A stretch of DNA of 64,000 nt from Parachlamydiales bacterium (GCA_041671045.1 JBAZCF010000009.1:1-64000); one strand, 5' to 3'. Counted from the first letter of the stretch, positions 17,801 to 25,767 are shown. The notes: generated by a model from the sequence alone, not told the origin. Translations and numbers: made by a program.

Positions 17801-17925
17801 GCCCCCCAATAATCGTTGCCTTGTCGAACCGTTTTCTCGTTGTTATGTGCAGTCGCAATTTGATACCCAAACCCAAACCCGCCGGCAAAGGATGCGATTT
17901 GCGTATAGTTTAGAAATTGAGTCAT
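14803..17925 (-). CDS. Large hypothetical protein with N-terminal membrane segments
   Basis: 1040 residues; no family recognised. The first 240 residues hold several hydrophobic stretches (for example FILSIGINLGSYV, FLRLLGVLLLANEVAMPVL) and Gly-rich FAGGFGFGYQIA at the very start. The remainder is mostly charged and helical. One more hydrophobic pair lies near residues 830-865 (FCALIAFKALKIVFIVTKEILY). No signal peptide is evident. Size and membrane anchoring would fit a chlamydial inclusion- or envelope-associated protein, but this is a guess. It converges with the outer-membrane gene; repeat A lies between them. Confidence 0.7.
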   Translation of the reverse strand: MTQFLNYTQIASFAGGFGFGYQIATAHNNEKTVRQGNDYWGAGWHISSLMNLVALDALNVISRCNISLVAKAPMVLTVALSKFILSIGINLGSYVQGSEESQSSTFFHLIYKYNREMIGEEKYAIVSKFSKYVVKKLSDDFIIAEIALCAFKLYLGFYFEAAGALMMISVNVLEQNDKLPQSVSIFMGRYLPALSAVALILTPNAVFLRLLGVLLLANEVAMPVLNLVKYPLDRWIQKRNADIELQYPPLEELEGKPTLSKGILDLSLIQSLEANDPRLLVNPTHINSTMNTDLRTDHIDIRKDLTRHFAQFLVLEEGVEPSPITVSTLVAMKGRILDEVKGRELLNEIRMGKFPELREALGKVTTFKDYLNLPPNYYIKEENTASNKNWKRVLKLWKEEKYAHWDLKNQENIKLLKNQLLEEGEDFIKKNWRLAEVQAIIGNEAVHTFQAKKIRDPNNQVLVKRNLENWIACLTSLNFITRKDLQNLDDTEKASFIESKKVELFQTRKGKEILYSAWNSEDESVKAPLQIVIEDLEEQEAFRFHEKDPSNYLDWIPIIQQFAKAQMNKLVSDLSGDTKAPGNMSKFDETIDKAKQIIAYLDLLDSKITQSESLEEKDRYKQRKDEIIIPLFCEGGDYCVTGIEAAIENCFSNLFIEKETPVTSLQTRIIHMLFQQRKGVNQAIYSEVRKLSPSNILNTVASNLLPSVKKDGNIDLHDYNTAMSLIGPDTGTSSTSLTTDQTVQINPIKVLAARIFLPQYRYAFWSAKSAIHIEGSKQYISFSKDLLEGITKLVEELKPSMTVIKEVFEKTIVISDLTGGDLLNNSILSKIQFCALIAFKALKIVFIVTKEILYNFRSYFDLLNRILFIGLEAIFNSANLRYTSDKILAEVTDAMHTYYTPQHYSDWWKEFIQSKIDANELEKDFSLSDANLFLEDGNGKPNPKYLALMLMEMGILKFNSASKEITSEKLYFPMEEGSVAEWAQPLIHGVGRDNVVTTVENIVSKIPKMSSSSKEIANFIIPQAVPVDPRSYSPSTGLAD

Positions 17926-18060
17926 AAATTAACCTTTTAGGTGGTGAATGCACAAATTTAGCATCAATAGAGTTGCAATTAGAAACGAAAATTGATAAAA
18001 AAAGCACATTGCTAAAACAATACCGAAATATTTTTAATATAAATTGTTATTAACTATAAT

Positions 18061-19086
18061 TTATTTTATATATGAAGTCAACAAATAGATAAGAGATGCA
18101 ATTCCGGCAGAAGCAGGAATTGTTAATATCCAAGCCCAGGCAATTTTTTGGGCAATTCCCCATTTGACAGCAGATACCTTATTTCCCAGCGACCCTACTC
18201 CAATGATAGAACCCACAATTGTATGTGTTGTGGAGACAGGGACACCCAAATACGTCGCCAAATATAAAGTCACTGTACCGGCAGATTCGGCACAGAAACC
18301 ACCGACAGGACGAAGTTTAGTGACTTTCATCGCCATCGTTTTGACAATACGCCAGCCGCCAAAAGCGGTCCCTAATGCCATCGCAATTTGGCAGGAAAGA
18401 ATAATCCATAAGGTATCAGGATCATAAAGAGAAAGCTCGAGATCGCGCGGAACAAGTTTTGCAGCGAATAAAACAGCCACAATAATGCCCATTGTTTTTT
18501 GTGCGTCGTTTGCGCCGTGCCCAATTGAATATAATGCGGCCGAAACAAACTGCCCTTTACGGAAAATGTTGTTGACACGCGCGGGCCCCCAATTCTGAAA
18601 AATCCAAGAGATCGCCACCATAAAAAACATGCCTAAAGCAAATCCCATTAGAGGAGCGATGAAGATAAAAATACTGATTTCAAATAAACTGGGCCAATTT
18701 AACACTTCCCAGCCACCGTGTGCTGCACCTGCCCCTGATAAGCCCCCTATTAATGCGTGGGATGAGCTTGTCGGTAGTTTCCACCACCATGTAACAAGGT
18801 CCCAAATAGTAGCGCCTAAAAGACCATACAAAATAACATTCACATACATTGAATCCTGCGGATTGATTTTCACAATCCGTGCAATAGTATCAGCGACACG
18901 CGGAGCAAAAATAAACATAGCGATAAAATTAAAAAAGGCAGCCCAGACCACCGCAGCTTGAGGTTTAAGAACTTGTGTAGATACAATCGTCGCTATAGAA
19001 TTGGCAGAATCATGAAAGCCGTTGACAAAATCAAAAATAAGGGCTACTACAACTGTGATAACAACCAGTGCTAGGGTCATTTCCAT
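18061..19086 (-). CDS. pit: PiT-family inorganic phosphate transporter
   Basis: 341 residues, polytopic. It has the duplicated PiT signature: FDFVNGFHDSANSIATIVST near the N-terminus and GHGANDAQKTMGIIVAVL in the second half, each with the conserved Asn-Asp pair, plus GVPVSTTHTIVGSIIGVG near the end. PiT proteins import phosphate with H+ or Na+. It starts two bases after the DUF47 gene. The pair has the same order as in Chlamydia, as I recall (CT691-CT692). Confidence 0.95.
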   Translation of the reverse strand: MEMTLALVVITVVVALIFDFVNGFHDSANSIATIVSTQVLKPQAAVVWAAFFNFIAMFIFAPRVADTIARIVKINPQDSMYVNVILYGLLGATIWDLVTWWWKLPTSSSHALIGGLSGAGAAHGGWEVLNWPSLFEISIFIFIAPLMGFALGMFFMVAISWIFQNWGPARVNNIFRKGQFVSAALYSIGHGANDAQKTMGIIVAVLFAAKLVPRDLELSLYDPDTLWIILSCQIAMALGTAFGGWRIVKTMAMKVTKLRPVGGFCAESAGTVTLYLATYLGVPVSTTHTIVGSIIGVGSLGNKVSAVKWGIAQKIAWAWILTIPASAGIASLIYLLTSYIK

Positions 19087-19088
19087 TA

Positions 19089-19715
19089 TTAGACGTACTC
19101 CAGAATAATACCTTGAATGACGTCTGATGCGTGAACGCAGCTATCTGTCGCCTTTTCTAAGTTATCGTAGATTTCCTTCCATTTGATGACCATGCGTGTA
19201 TCAGGCTCTTCCTCGAATAATTTCCCTAAAGAGCTTCTAAGAATATCGTCAGCCTCGTTTTCCAAGACGTGTATCGATGCGCAAATCGCCGCGATTTCCA
19301 CTCCATCCCCTATTTCATGCAACCTATTTACAGCTTTCTGCACTTGTACAGCAGCACGGCAGATCACATCTGCAAAAAGGCGTGTTTCCTCGGTTAAAGT
19401 CTCTATTTTGTAAATGATAATCCGTTCAAAAGCCTCGTCAATACAGTCGATAATATCGTCCATTCTAGTCATCAACCTATAGATATCATCTCTATCGATA
19501 GGAGTAATGAACGTCTTATGTAAAGACTCTAAGCAAGCATGAACAATAATGTCAGCCTCATGTTCATATTGCTTAATGACCTTATGATTACTGCATGATA
19601 ACCTTTCGTGGGAAACCATCTCTTTGAATTTCTCTGCAGCTTCAACAACTATGGCAGCATGTTTAGCGAAAAATTCGAAATAATCTGTTTTATAAGGTAA
19701 TAAACTGGAAAACAT
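19089..19715 (-). CDS. DUF47/PhoU-like phosphate transport regulator
   Basis: 208 residues, all helical. It matches the DUF47 (YkaA) family with KHAAIVVEAAEKFKEM, EHEADIIVHACLESLHKTFITPIDRDDIYRL and the second repeat INLVEN-like VLENEADDILRSSLGKLFEEE. These proteins are PhoU relatives encoded beside PiT transporters and probably gate or tune them. It is the first gene of the two-gene phosphate operon. The conserved acidic E/D pairs that bind metal clusters in PhoU are present. Confidence 0.9.
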   Translation of the reverse strand: MFSSLLPYKTDYFEFFAKHAAIVVEAAEKFKEMVSHERLSCSNHKVIKQYEHEADIIVHACLESLHKTFITPIDRDDIYRLMTRMDDIIDCIDEAFERIIIYKIETLTEETRLFADVICRAAVQVQKAVNRLHEIGDGVEIAAICASIHVLENEADDILRSSLGKLFEEEPDTRMVIKWKEIYDNLEKATDSCVHASDVIQGIILEYV

Positions 19716-19793
19716 ACTAATCCCATATTGTAAATAATTATTTTATGCATAACATCAGAAGTGGTATGAAATAAACTCTTTTTACTCTACGGA

Positions 19794-20579
19794 ATGCATA
19801 TGCTTTGGGATTATCTGGAATCGCTGCCTTGGTCGTTAGGCGCACTTATCATGGTGGTAGGCTTGGTATTGTTCGCCATCGCAGGAGTGTTGATCGTACG
19901 TAAAACCATTAATCAAAAAACACTGCGGTCCCATCACGATGTAGCCGCTGTTGTTTTTGCCAATGTGGGTGTCCTCTATGCTGTTTTACTGGGATTCACC
20001 GTAGTGAATGTGCAGACACGATTTGATAAAATAAAAGAAACTGCGCACTTGGAAGCCTCCTATTTAGCCGAACTTTTCCGCGACTCTGAAGTCTTTCCCG
20101 AGGCTAATAAAATTGAAATCCGTACCGCACTAAGAAACTATGGTAAGAGTGTGCTCACAGATGAGTGGGTCACTATGAATCAAAAAAATTTCAGTATCTT
20201 AGTCAATCAAAACTTGCATAACGTATGGAAAGCCTACTATGCAATAGAACCTAAAACTAACCGTGAAATTGCCTGGTATAATCAATCCATAGATAAACTT
20301 AACAACTTAATGACAACCCGCTTAACACGCATATTGGGAAGCAAAGAATCCCTAGGTGGAGAAATGTGGTCCTTACTGTTGATCGGAGGCTTTGTTTTGA
20401 CAGGATTTATGGGCTTCTTTGGCTTAGAAAACCTAACCTCGCATATTATGATGGCTTCGATACTTGCAGCTGTAACAGCCTTCCTACTTTTTTTAATTTA
20501 CTCGCTGGATACGCCCTTTTCCGGAAATCTAACCGTCTCTACGACAGTCTATGATAACGTACTGAAGCTGCTAAACTGA
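19794..20579 (+). CDS. DUF4239 membrane protein (bestrophin-like)
   Basis: 261 residues. Two hydrophobic segments lie at the N-terminus (ALIMVVGLVLFAIAGVLIV and VGVLYAVLLGFTVVNV) and two at the C-terminus (LLIGGFVLTGFMGFFGL and MASILAAVTAFLLFLIYSL), with a soluble helical centre. The pattern HDVAAVVFANVGVLYAVLLGF is that of DUF4239, which is distantly related to bestrophin channels. The function is not established. It is transcribed away from the phosphate operon. Confidence 0.8.
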   Translation: MHMLWDYLESLPWSLGALIMVVGLVLFAIAGVLIVRKTINQKTLRSHHDVAAVVFANVGVLYAVLLGFTVVNVQTRFDKIKETAHLEASYLAELFRDSEVFPEANKIEIRTALRNYGKSVLTDEWVTMNQKNFSILVNQNLHNVWKAYYAIEPKTNREIAWYNQSIDKLNNLMTTRLTRILGSKESLGGEMWSLLLIGGFVLTGFMGFFGLENLTSHIMMASILAAVTAFLLFLIYSLDTPFSGNLTVSTTVYDNVLKLLN

Positions 20580-20873
20580 AGACAAGTCAAAGATTAATAT
20601 AATCAATTGACTTAAATAAGTAATAATCAATATTATTTAGTTTATAAACCTTGCAATTGGAGCAAAGTACTTTTATGCGTACCATCTTTCCAAGATCGCT
20701 GACAGTTCAGCCGTCTATGTCCACTTTAATCCCCTCCTCCCTCTTTGCTTCATTGAAACGCAAGCCCACTTTCGTTTCTTCTAAACGAAAATAATCCTTA
20801 TTCATTCTAATTTACTGCTTTTACCTGTTGGAATATCCAATAGAATAATAAATTTTATTTTGTGGTGTTAATT
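20580..20873. other. Long 5' region of the alanine symporter gene
   Basis: Besides a 39-codon frame (20675-20794) this region holds AT-rich sequence and a small hairpin (TTGGA-ATA-TCCAA at about 20829). I see no riboswitch or clear promoter consensus close to the symporter ATG. Confidence 0.4.
20675..20794 (+). CDS. Possible small upstream ORF, 39 residues
   Basis: ATG with GGAGC 13 bases upstream. The product is basic and Ser/Thr-rich, ending KRKPTFVSSKRK. It has no run of one codon type, so it is not an obvious attenuation leader. It may be a real small protein or chance. Confidence 0.25.
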   Translation: MRTIFPRSLTVQPSMSTLIPSSLFASLKRKPTFVSSKRK

Positions 20874-22238
20874 ATGTTAGAATCTTTTTTTGATCTCCTA
20901 TCTATTATAGATAGTTTCTTTTGGAGTTACGTTGCTTTTATTTTGATTATGTTTCTAGGCTGCTTGTTGACTATCCAAGCACGTTTCTTCCAACTACGCG
21001 CTCTGCCCTCCATTTTCAAGACCTTTGTCCAGTTGATGAAAACATCCACAAGCGACGAGCGCGGCGTCCACCCGCTTAAAGCATTTTTCGCCTCAGTAGG
21101 GGGAATGATCGGCATCGGTAATATGGTCGGTATCGTCACCGCCATCCAAATAGGCGGACCCGGTGCCCTAGTTTGGGTATGGGTTGCAGCCCTTATCGGC
21201 GGAGTCATAAAATACTCCGAGATCTACCTTGGCCTTAAAAACAGAGTGAAAAATGACCGCGGCGGCTACGACGGTGGCCCCATGTATTTCCTACGCGCAG
21301 CCTTCAACAATACCTGGGTTCCCTTTCTGATTGCGATCATGCTTTGCATCTACGGAGTGGAGATCTATCAGTTTGCAGTCATTTCCGATAGCGTAGCGAC
21401 AAATTTTGACTTGAACCGTTATGGCGTCATTGCTGCAATTATCTGTATGGTCGTTTATGCTAGTGTAGGCGGCATTCCACGCGTAGGGAAAATCTGCAGC
21501 TTGGTCATGCCCAGCTTTGTTGTCCTATACTTAGTTATGGGAGGATGGGTGCTGCTGCAAGAAATTACGCTTCTGCCAGGAATCCTGAAGGATGTCTTTG
21601 TCGCTGCCTTCTCAGGTCATGCTGCTGTGGGAGGCTTTGCCGGTAGCAGTGTGTTACTTGCAATACAACATGGTATTGCCCGTGCAGCGTATTCCGGCGA
21701 TATAGGTATCGGCTATGATTCCATCATCCAAAGTGAGTCCAGCACAGTCTATCCCGAACGTCAAGCACGTTTGGCTGTACTTGGAATCTGCATTGACACA
21801 ATCGTCTGCACAGTAAGCATCCTGATTGTATTGTTGACAGGGGTATGGAAAGTTGAGACCCCTATCGAAAGCTCCCAGCTTATCCAAACAGCGTTGAGCA
21901 ACTACTTTCCCTACATGCATGTATTCATGCCCGTATTTATTTTCATTGCAGGCTATACCACAATGATCGCCTACTTTTGTGTAGGAATCAAATGTGCACG
22001 CTTCGTCCATCCAAAATATGGCAAAATGGCTTATATCATTTATGGAGTATGCTCCTTGGTGTTCTTCTCATTTTTCGACCAGACTCAAGCATTGATCATA
22101 ATGTCCATTTCAGGGGCAATTTTGCTGTCGGTAAACTTGGTAGGCATATACATGCTTAGACATCAGATTCGTTTTGAGCAGGAAGTGGAAGTGCCTGTTG
22201 ATGACGTGAGAGAGAGAGTTTGCGTAGTTTTGGATTAG
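20874..22238 (+). CDS. Sodium:alanine symporter family protein (AGCS)
   Basis: 454 residues from ATG 20874 (the upstream GTG at 20862 is less likely). About ten membrane spans. The family signature is clear: VGGMIGIGNMVGIVTAIQIGGPGALVWVW, GGVIKYSEIYLGLK and RGGYDGGPMYFL; later GIARAAYSGDIGIGYDSI. AGCS proteins import alanine or glycine with Na+. It is a single gene, followed by the MITE-like element. It would supply amino acids to an intracellular bacterium. Confidence 0.9.
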   Translation: MLESFFDLLSIIDSFFWSYVAFILIMFLGCLLTIQARFFQLRALPSIFKTFVQLMKTSTSDERGVHPLKAFFASVGGMIGIGNMVGIVTAIQIGGPGALVWVWVAALIGGVIKYSEIYLGLKNRVKNDRGGYDGGPMYFLRAAFNNTWVPFLIAIMLCIYGVEIYQFAVISDSVATNFDLNRYGVIAAIICMVVYASVGGIPRVGKICSLVMPSFVVLYLVMGGWVLLQEITLLPGILKDVFVAAFSGHAAVGGFAGSSVLLAIQHGIARAAYSGDIGIGYDSIIQSESSTVYPERQARLAVLGICIDTIVCTVSILIVLLTGVWKVETPIESSQLIQTALSNYFPYMHVFMPVFIFIAGYTTMIAYFCVGIKCARFVHPKYGKMAYIIYGVCSLVFFSFFDQTQALIIMSISGAILLSVNLVGIYMLRHQIRFEQEVEVPVDDVRERVCVVLD

Positions 22239-22250
22239 AGTAGAGGCTCT

Positions 22251-22795
22251 GCTCAGCGTGACGTGGGCGATGTTGAGGTCTGTGTAGCGTTTTATTTGAA
22301 CGCAAAGACGCAGAGAACGCAGAGAAACTCCGCCCCACATTAGGTTGTCACTGGCATGGCTATTTTCGTACCGATCTCACATCGCTGCGGTCCCCCGCGG
22401 GACCGCAGCGCCGACGTTGACATGCTCGCTGACGCGATCATGTCAAGGATTTCAAAACACTTCATAGAATAAACAAAATCGCAGTTTTCACAGCAGAAAC
22501 ATGTTTGTAAACTTAATGCCAGATCGCATGACCAAAATGAGCTGTTTCCATTTGGGTTTATCCTGCAAAAATCCTGACTAAATTCGGTGTCGTGTAAATG
22601 CTTGACGTGACCGCGTAGCGGGCATGTCAACGTCGGTGCTGCGGTCCCGCGGGGGATCGCAGCGAAGTAAGATCGGTATGAAACAATCGTGCAAGTGACA
22701 ACCTAATGTGGGGCGGAGTTTCTCTGCGTTCTCTGCGTCTTTGCGTTCAAATAAAACGCGACACAGACCTCAACATCGCCCACGTGATGCTGAGC
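22251..22795. mobile_element. MITE-like element with 174-bp inverted repeat arms
   Basis: The left arm 22251-22424 and right arm 22623-22795 are near-identical inverted copies, separated by 198 bases. Each contains CTTTGCGTTCAAATAAAACG and CTCCGCCCCACATTAGG (in opposite orientations) and, near the centre, a GC palindrome (12-bp stem 22383-22394 with 22399-22410 in the left arm). There is no transposase or convincing gene; the 96-codon frame across it is composed of arm sequence. The structure fits a non-autonomous foldback element. No target duplication could be confirmed. Confidence 0.65.
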
Positions 22796-22801
22796 GAAGC
22801 A

Positions 22802-22849
22802 TCTTTGCGTTCAAATAAAACGCGACACAGACCTTATCATCGCCCACGC
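22802..22849. repeat. Partial direct copy of the MITE arm end
   Basis: It repeats 22738-22784 almost exactly (TCTTTGCGTTCAAATAAAAC onward), with a few changes near the end. This suggests slippage, or an older neighbouring element. Confidence 0.7.
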
Positions 22850-22862
22850 CATGTGACAAAGA

Positions 22863-23570
22863 CTATAAGTCTTGCTTGAAAAACTCTTTTATATATCTAT
22901 AAGCACGCTTGCTAAACAATATCATTGTATGCTCGGCATGCACCGTTTTGTGTTGGTGAGGTGTATTTAAACGTGTTTCATCCACAGTGACGGTACTATC
23001 GCTTTTTCCCTTAATCCAGGGATTAATATTTTTAGTCCCTGCAATCACTAACACTTGAACAGTGTCAGGAAATTGTCCCAAGAATTCGAAATCCGCCTGC
23101 GACCTTAATTGCTTTCCGGCCTTCTCTTTTCCAATCAAATGAGAAAAATAATATTGATCCAGGAATCTACCCCAGCCTGCACCTTGGTTTGGTGGTGCTA
23201 AAAGGGCAGCACGGCCAATTTTGGCTTCGGGCGGGCATTCAGGATGATTCATAGCAGAACGTAACACCAATCCGCCCATGGAATGAGTAATAAAGTTGAT
23301 AGGTACGCCCGGTTTTTTCCTCGCGAGCTTCTGTAAGTAATGAGCTAGATCAGCGCCATGCTCTTGAATAAGTTTATCTCTACTAGGGTATGCCCAGTGC
23401 TTTACATATACATGCTTATCGGAATAGCCGCTGGCCATATATTTCATATTCCAAGTATCGCCGAGGAATCCGTGAATGGTCACCAACCTTTGATGTTCAA
23501 TGGAATGCCCATTTAATATTGAACAAAACAGTAATGCAAAAGATACTATAAATAATTTTATATTACTCAT
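22863..23570 (-). CDS. Exported lipase/esterase-like alpha/beta hydrolase
   Basis: 235 residues with a signal peptide (MSNIKLFIVSFALLFCSILNGHS). The mature part has the oxyanion strand VTIHGFLGDTWNM and the nucleophile elbow THSMGGLVLRSA (Ser near residue 99). It also has LLAPPNQGAGWG, as in triacylglycerol lipase/PGAP1-like proteins. A His in HAEHTMI near residue 214 is the likely triad member. It would act in the periplasm or outside the cell on an ester substrate not identifiable here. It is separated by about 65 bases from the reductase gene upstream. Confidence 0.8.
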   Translation of the reverse strand: MSNIKLFIVSFALLFCSILNGHSIEHQRLVTIHGFLGDTWNMKYMASGYSDKHVYVKHWAYPSRDKLIQEHGADLAHYLQKLARKKPGVPINFITHSMGGLVLRSAMNHPECPPEAKIGRAALLAPPNQGAGWGRFLDQYYFSHLIGKEKAGKQLRSQADFEFLGQFPDTVQVLVIAGTKNINPWIKGKSDSTVTVDETRLNTPHQHKTVHAEHTMILFSKRAYRYIKEFFKQDL

Positions 23571-23636
23571 TGTATATTCATCCTATTCAGCAATGGGTAA
23601 TAATAACTCTACAAACACTTATTGCAAAATCTTAAA

Positions 23637-24419
23637 TTATCTATTTACTAGTCGCATCCCTGTTTCCAAGCCGCTGATAGATTTCATATCACTCTCTGAA
23701 AGCTCAAAATCAAAAATGGAAATATTCTCCAAAAGATGATTTTCAGAGCCTGCTTTAGGGATAGTGACCACCCCTTTCTGATAAAACCATCGCAATGCCA
23801 CTTGAACAGGAGTTTTATGATAACGCTCACCGATCTCGAGCAATGTGTCATTTTCGCTAATAATGCCTTTGGCTATGGGTCTGTAAGCTGTAACAATCAC
23901 TCCGATCTTTTGACAGTAGTCGACGAGTTCTTTTTCTTGGAGGAAGGGGTGCATTTCAATCTGGTTAGTTAAAATATGAAATCTATCCCGCTGGATGGAC
24001 TCCAAGTGGGACTTCATAAAATTGCTAATTCCTATGTATTTTACCAAATGGGCTGGGATTAGCTCCGACATTGCCTCTAGGGTATCATTTATGGGGATAT
24101 CCTTAGAAGGCCAGTGGATCAACAATAAGTCGAGATAGGGCGTATTCAACTCTTTAAGTATCCGCTCACACGCACGTTTGACATTTTGCGGTTGCAGCTC
24201 ATCGTTGATGATCTTTGAAACAAGGAAAAGTTTTTCGCGCGGAAATTTTTGGATACCCGCGCCGACAGCTGCGTGATTCTCATAAACATCCGCTGTGTCA
24301 ATATGACGATAGCCCAAATCTAGAGCTATTTTAATTGTCTCTTCGCACTGCTTGCCATTAAGGCGCCATGTTCCCAATCCTATAGCAGGCATAGGGCCAA
24401 TTAGGGGGATATTCTTCAT
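23637..24419 (-). CDS. Aldo/keto reductase
   Basis: 260 residues, the length of small bacterial AKRs such as DkgB. The tetrad can be read: Asp in HIDTAD, Tyr in DVYENH, Lys in LVSKI and His in LLIHWP. Cofactor-binding elements GISNF, TNQIEMHPFLQ and the NADPH-binding end VVTIPKAGSENHLLENI are present. The reaction is NADPH-dependent reduction of an aldehyde or ketone; the substrate is unknown. It is cytoplasmic and lies divergent from the brnQ leader region. Confidence 0.92.
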   Translation of the reverse strand: MKNIPLIGPMPAIGLGTWRLNGKQCEETIKIALDLGYRHIDTADVYENHAAVGAGIQKFPREKLFLVSKIINDELQPQNVKRACERILKELNTPYLDLLLIHWPSKDIPINDTLEAMSELIPAHLVKYIGISNFMKSHLESIQRDRFHILTNQIEMHPFLQEKELVDYCQKIGVIVTAYRPIAKGIISENDTLLEIGERYHKTPVQVALRWFYQKGVVTIPKAGSENHLLENISIFDFELSESDMKSISGLETGMRLVNR

Positions 24420-24499
24420 ACATCCTCTCGATTAAAGTTACCTTTTATATACGATAGTGGATTTTTACTAGGAGCTAGATTGCTAAGGGAATTCTTGGG

Positions 24500-24528
24500 T
24501 TGAAATTTATTAAGCTTTATGCTATAAT
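24500..24528 (+). promoter_or_regulatory. Near-consensus promoter of the first brnQ leader
   Basis: TTGAAA (24500-24505), a spacer of exactly 17 bases and TATAAT (24523-24528). The ATG of the leader peptide begins 7 bases after the -10 box, so transcription should start at or next to that ATG. Confidence 0.8.
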
Positions 24529-24535
24529 ATTAATT

Positions 24536-24592
24536 ATGATTACGACAGCCCACTCTTATTCTGTAATTATCTCCATTATTATTGGCAGCTAA
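24536..24592 (+). CDS. Leader peptide for brnQ, rich in Ile/Val
   Basis: The 18-residue peptide is MITTAHSYSVIISIIIGS, with GTA ATT ATC TCC ATT ATT ATT just before the end. It resembles ilv-type attenuation leaders. The promoter places the mRNA 5' end at the ATG, so translation would be leaderless. The stop TAA forms the loop of a 7-bp hairpin (24583-24599). The next gene is a branched-chain amino-acid transporter. The second brnQ in the window has a leader of the same length and design. The peptide itself is expected to serve only as a sensor of charged Ile/Val-tRNA. Confidence 0.75.
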   Translation: MITTAHSYSVIISIIIGS

Positions 24593-24642
24593 GCTGCCAT
24601 CACACCCCCGCTTTGCTACAAAATCTAATCACTAATTATTAA
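24583..24642 (+). promoter_or_regulatory. Attenuator region: stop-codon hairpin and C-rich tract
   Basis: TGGCAGC-TAA-GCTGCCA forms a stem of 7 pairs whose loop is the leader stop codon. It is followed by CATCACACCCCCGCTTTGC and further G-poor sequence up to AAGG before the brnQ ATG. There is no T run after the hairpin, so a simple intrinsic terminator is unlikely. A C-rich, G-poor stretch is what Rho loading sites look like. Confidence 0.55.
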
Positions 24643-24649
24643 GGTAAAA

Positions 24650-25756
24650 ATGAATAAAGAGAGAACTCTTGCGCTTACTACCGGTTTAGCGCTTTTTTGT
24701 ATGTTTTTCGGTTCGGGTAATCTAGTCTTTCCTTTGATTGTAGGAACTTTTGCTGGGGCAAATACTTTTTGGGCCACGCTAGGCTTAATTTTAACAGCTG
24801 TCTTTATGCCCTTGCTAGGTTGCATCGGCATTCTTTTATATAAGGGCGAACCGTCAGAATTTTTCAAGCCTCTAGGTCGCAAAGGATTTCTACTATTCTC
24901 CTTTGCATGTTTAGCATTGATGGGCCCATTTGGTGTATTAGCACGGTGCTTAACTGTAGCTCATGGGACATTCATCTATGTTATGCCGGATGTATCGCTC
25001 GCAACTTTTAGCCTAGTATCTTGCATTTTACTTTTTGGCGCTGCGTTGTTCCGCGATCAAATTATGAAATTACTTGGAAATTGGCTAACGCCTTTACTTT
25101 TGCTTTCCTTAGGAGGAATTTTTGTTTTTTGCTTATTGAACGCCGCTGTCAAGACTACCATTGAAACAACGGTTTGGGAAGCTTTTGCTATGGGATCCTC
25201 GCAAGGTTATCAAACCATGGATCTGATGGCTTCGCTCTTCTTTTCAGGGTTTGTCATCGCCCAGCTTAGAACGCAGACTGAAAATTCTTCTGTGATGATG
25301 AGAGTATTTTTCCGGGCCGTTATTGTAGCAGGATTATTACTAGCTACAGTATATGCCGGATTAGTCTTCTTAGGATTTCAATATTCCGCTCTTTTGACGG
25401 AAGTGAGTCCGCAAAGCATGTTGGCCACGATAGTTTTGCATGTCTTAGGGACCTGGGGCGGTGCTGTTGTCTGTGTAGCTTTTGCCTTGGCCTGCTATAC
25501 CACAGCCTTAGTACTGACTGTCTTATTTTCTGATTTTATACGCAAAGAATTCGTTAATAATAAGGTACCTGAATGGTCCACTTTATTGTTGACACTGGTA
25601 TGCGCCTTTGCAATCTCTACCTTGGACTTTTCTGGAATTGCAGAATTCTTAGCCCCTATATTAGAGACGTCATACCCATTTCTTATTGCTTTTACAGTAT
25701 GGAATATTGTTAGAGCTTTATGGAGTCCAAGCCCAAAGATGGCTATATCCGAATAA
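24650..25756 (+). CDS. brnQ: Branched-chain amino-acid transporter, LIVCS family (first copy)
   Basis: 368 residues, about ten to twelve spans. The N-terminal LALFCMFFGSGNLVFPLIVG is the family signature, followed by LMGPFGVLARCLTVAHGTF and GYQTMDLMASLFFSGFVI. BrnQ proteins import Leu, Ile and Val with Na+ or H+. The ATG has AAGG eight bases upstream. Upstream lies an Ile/Val leader peptide with a hairpin, so expression probably responds to Ile/Val supply. The second copy is at 45886-47025. About 30 bases of hairpin-like sequence (GGTGCGGCA...TGCCGCACC at 25768-25791) follow as a bidirectional terminator before acpP. Confidence 0.93.
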   Translation: MNKERTLALTTGLALFCMFFGSGNLVFPLIVGTFAGANTFWATLGLILTAVFMPLLGCIGILLYKGEPSEFFKPLGRKGFLLFSFACLALMGPFGVLARCLTVAHGTFIYVMPDVSLATFSLVSCILLFGAALFRDQIMKLLGNWLTPLLLLSLGGIFVFCLLNAAVKTTIETTVWEAFAMGSSQGYQTMDLMASLFFSGFVIAQLRTQTENSSVMMRVFFRAVIVAGLLLATVYAGLVFLGFQYSALLTEVSPQSMLATIVLHVLGTWGGAVVCVAFALACYTTALVLTVLFSDFIRKEFVNNKVPEWSTLLLTLVCAFAISTLDFSGIAEFLAPILETSYPFLIAFTVWNIVRALWSPSPKMAISE

Positions 25757-25767
25757 TGAATAGATAG

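Noticed and set aside
22340..22630. 96-codon frame inside the inverted-repeat element
   Set aside because: It consists largely of arm sequence and has no ribosome site or recognisable domain. The foldback structure explains the region better.
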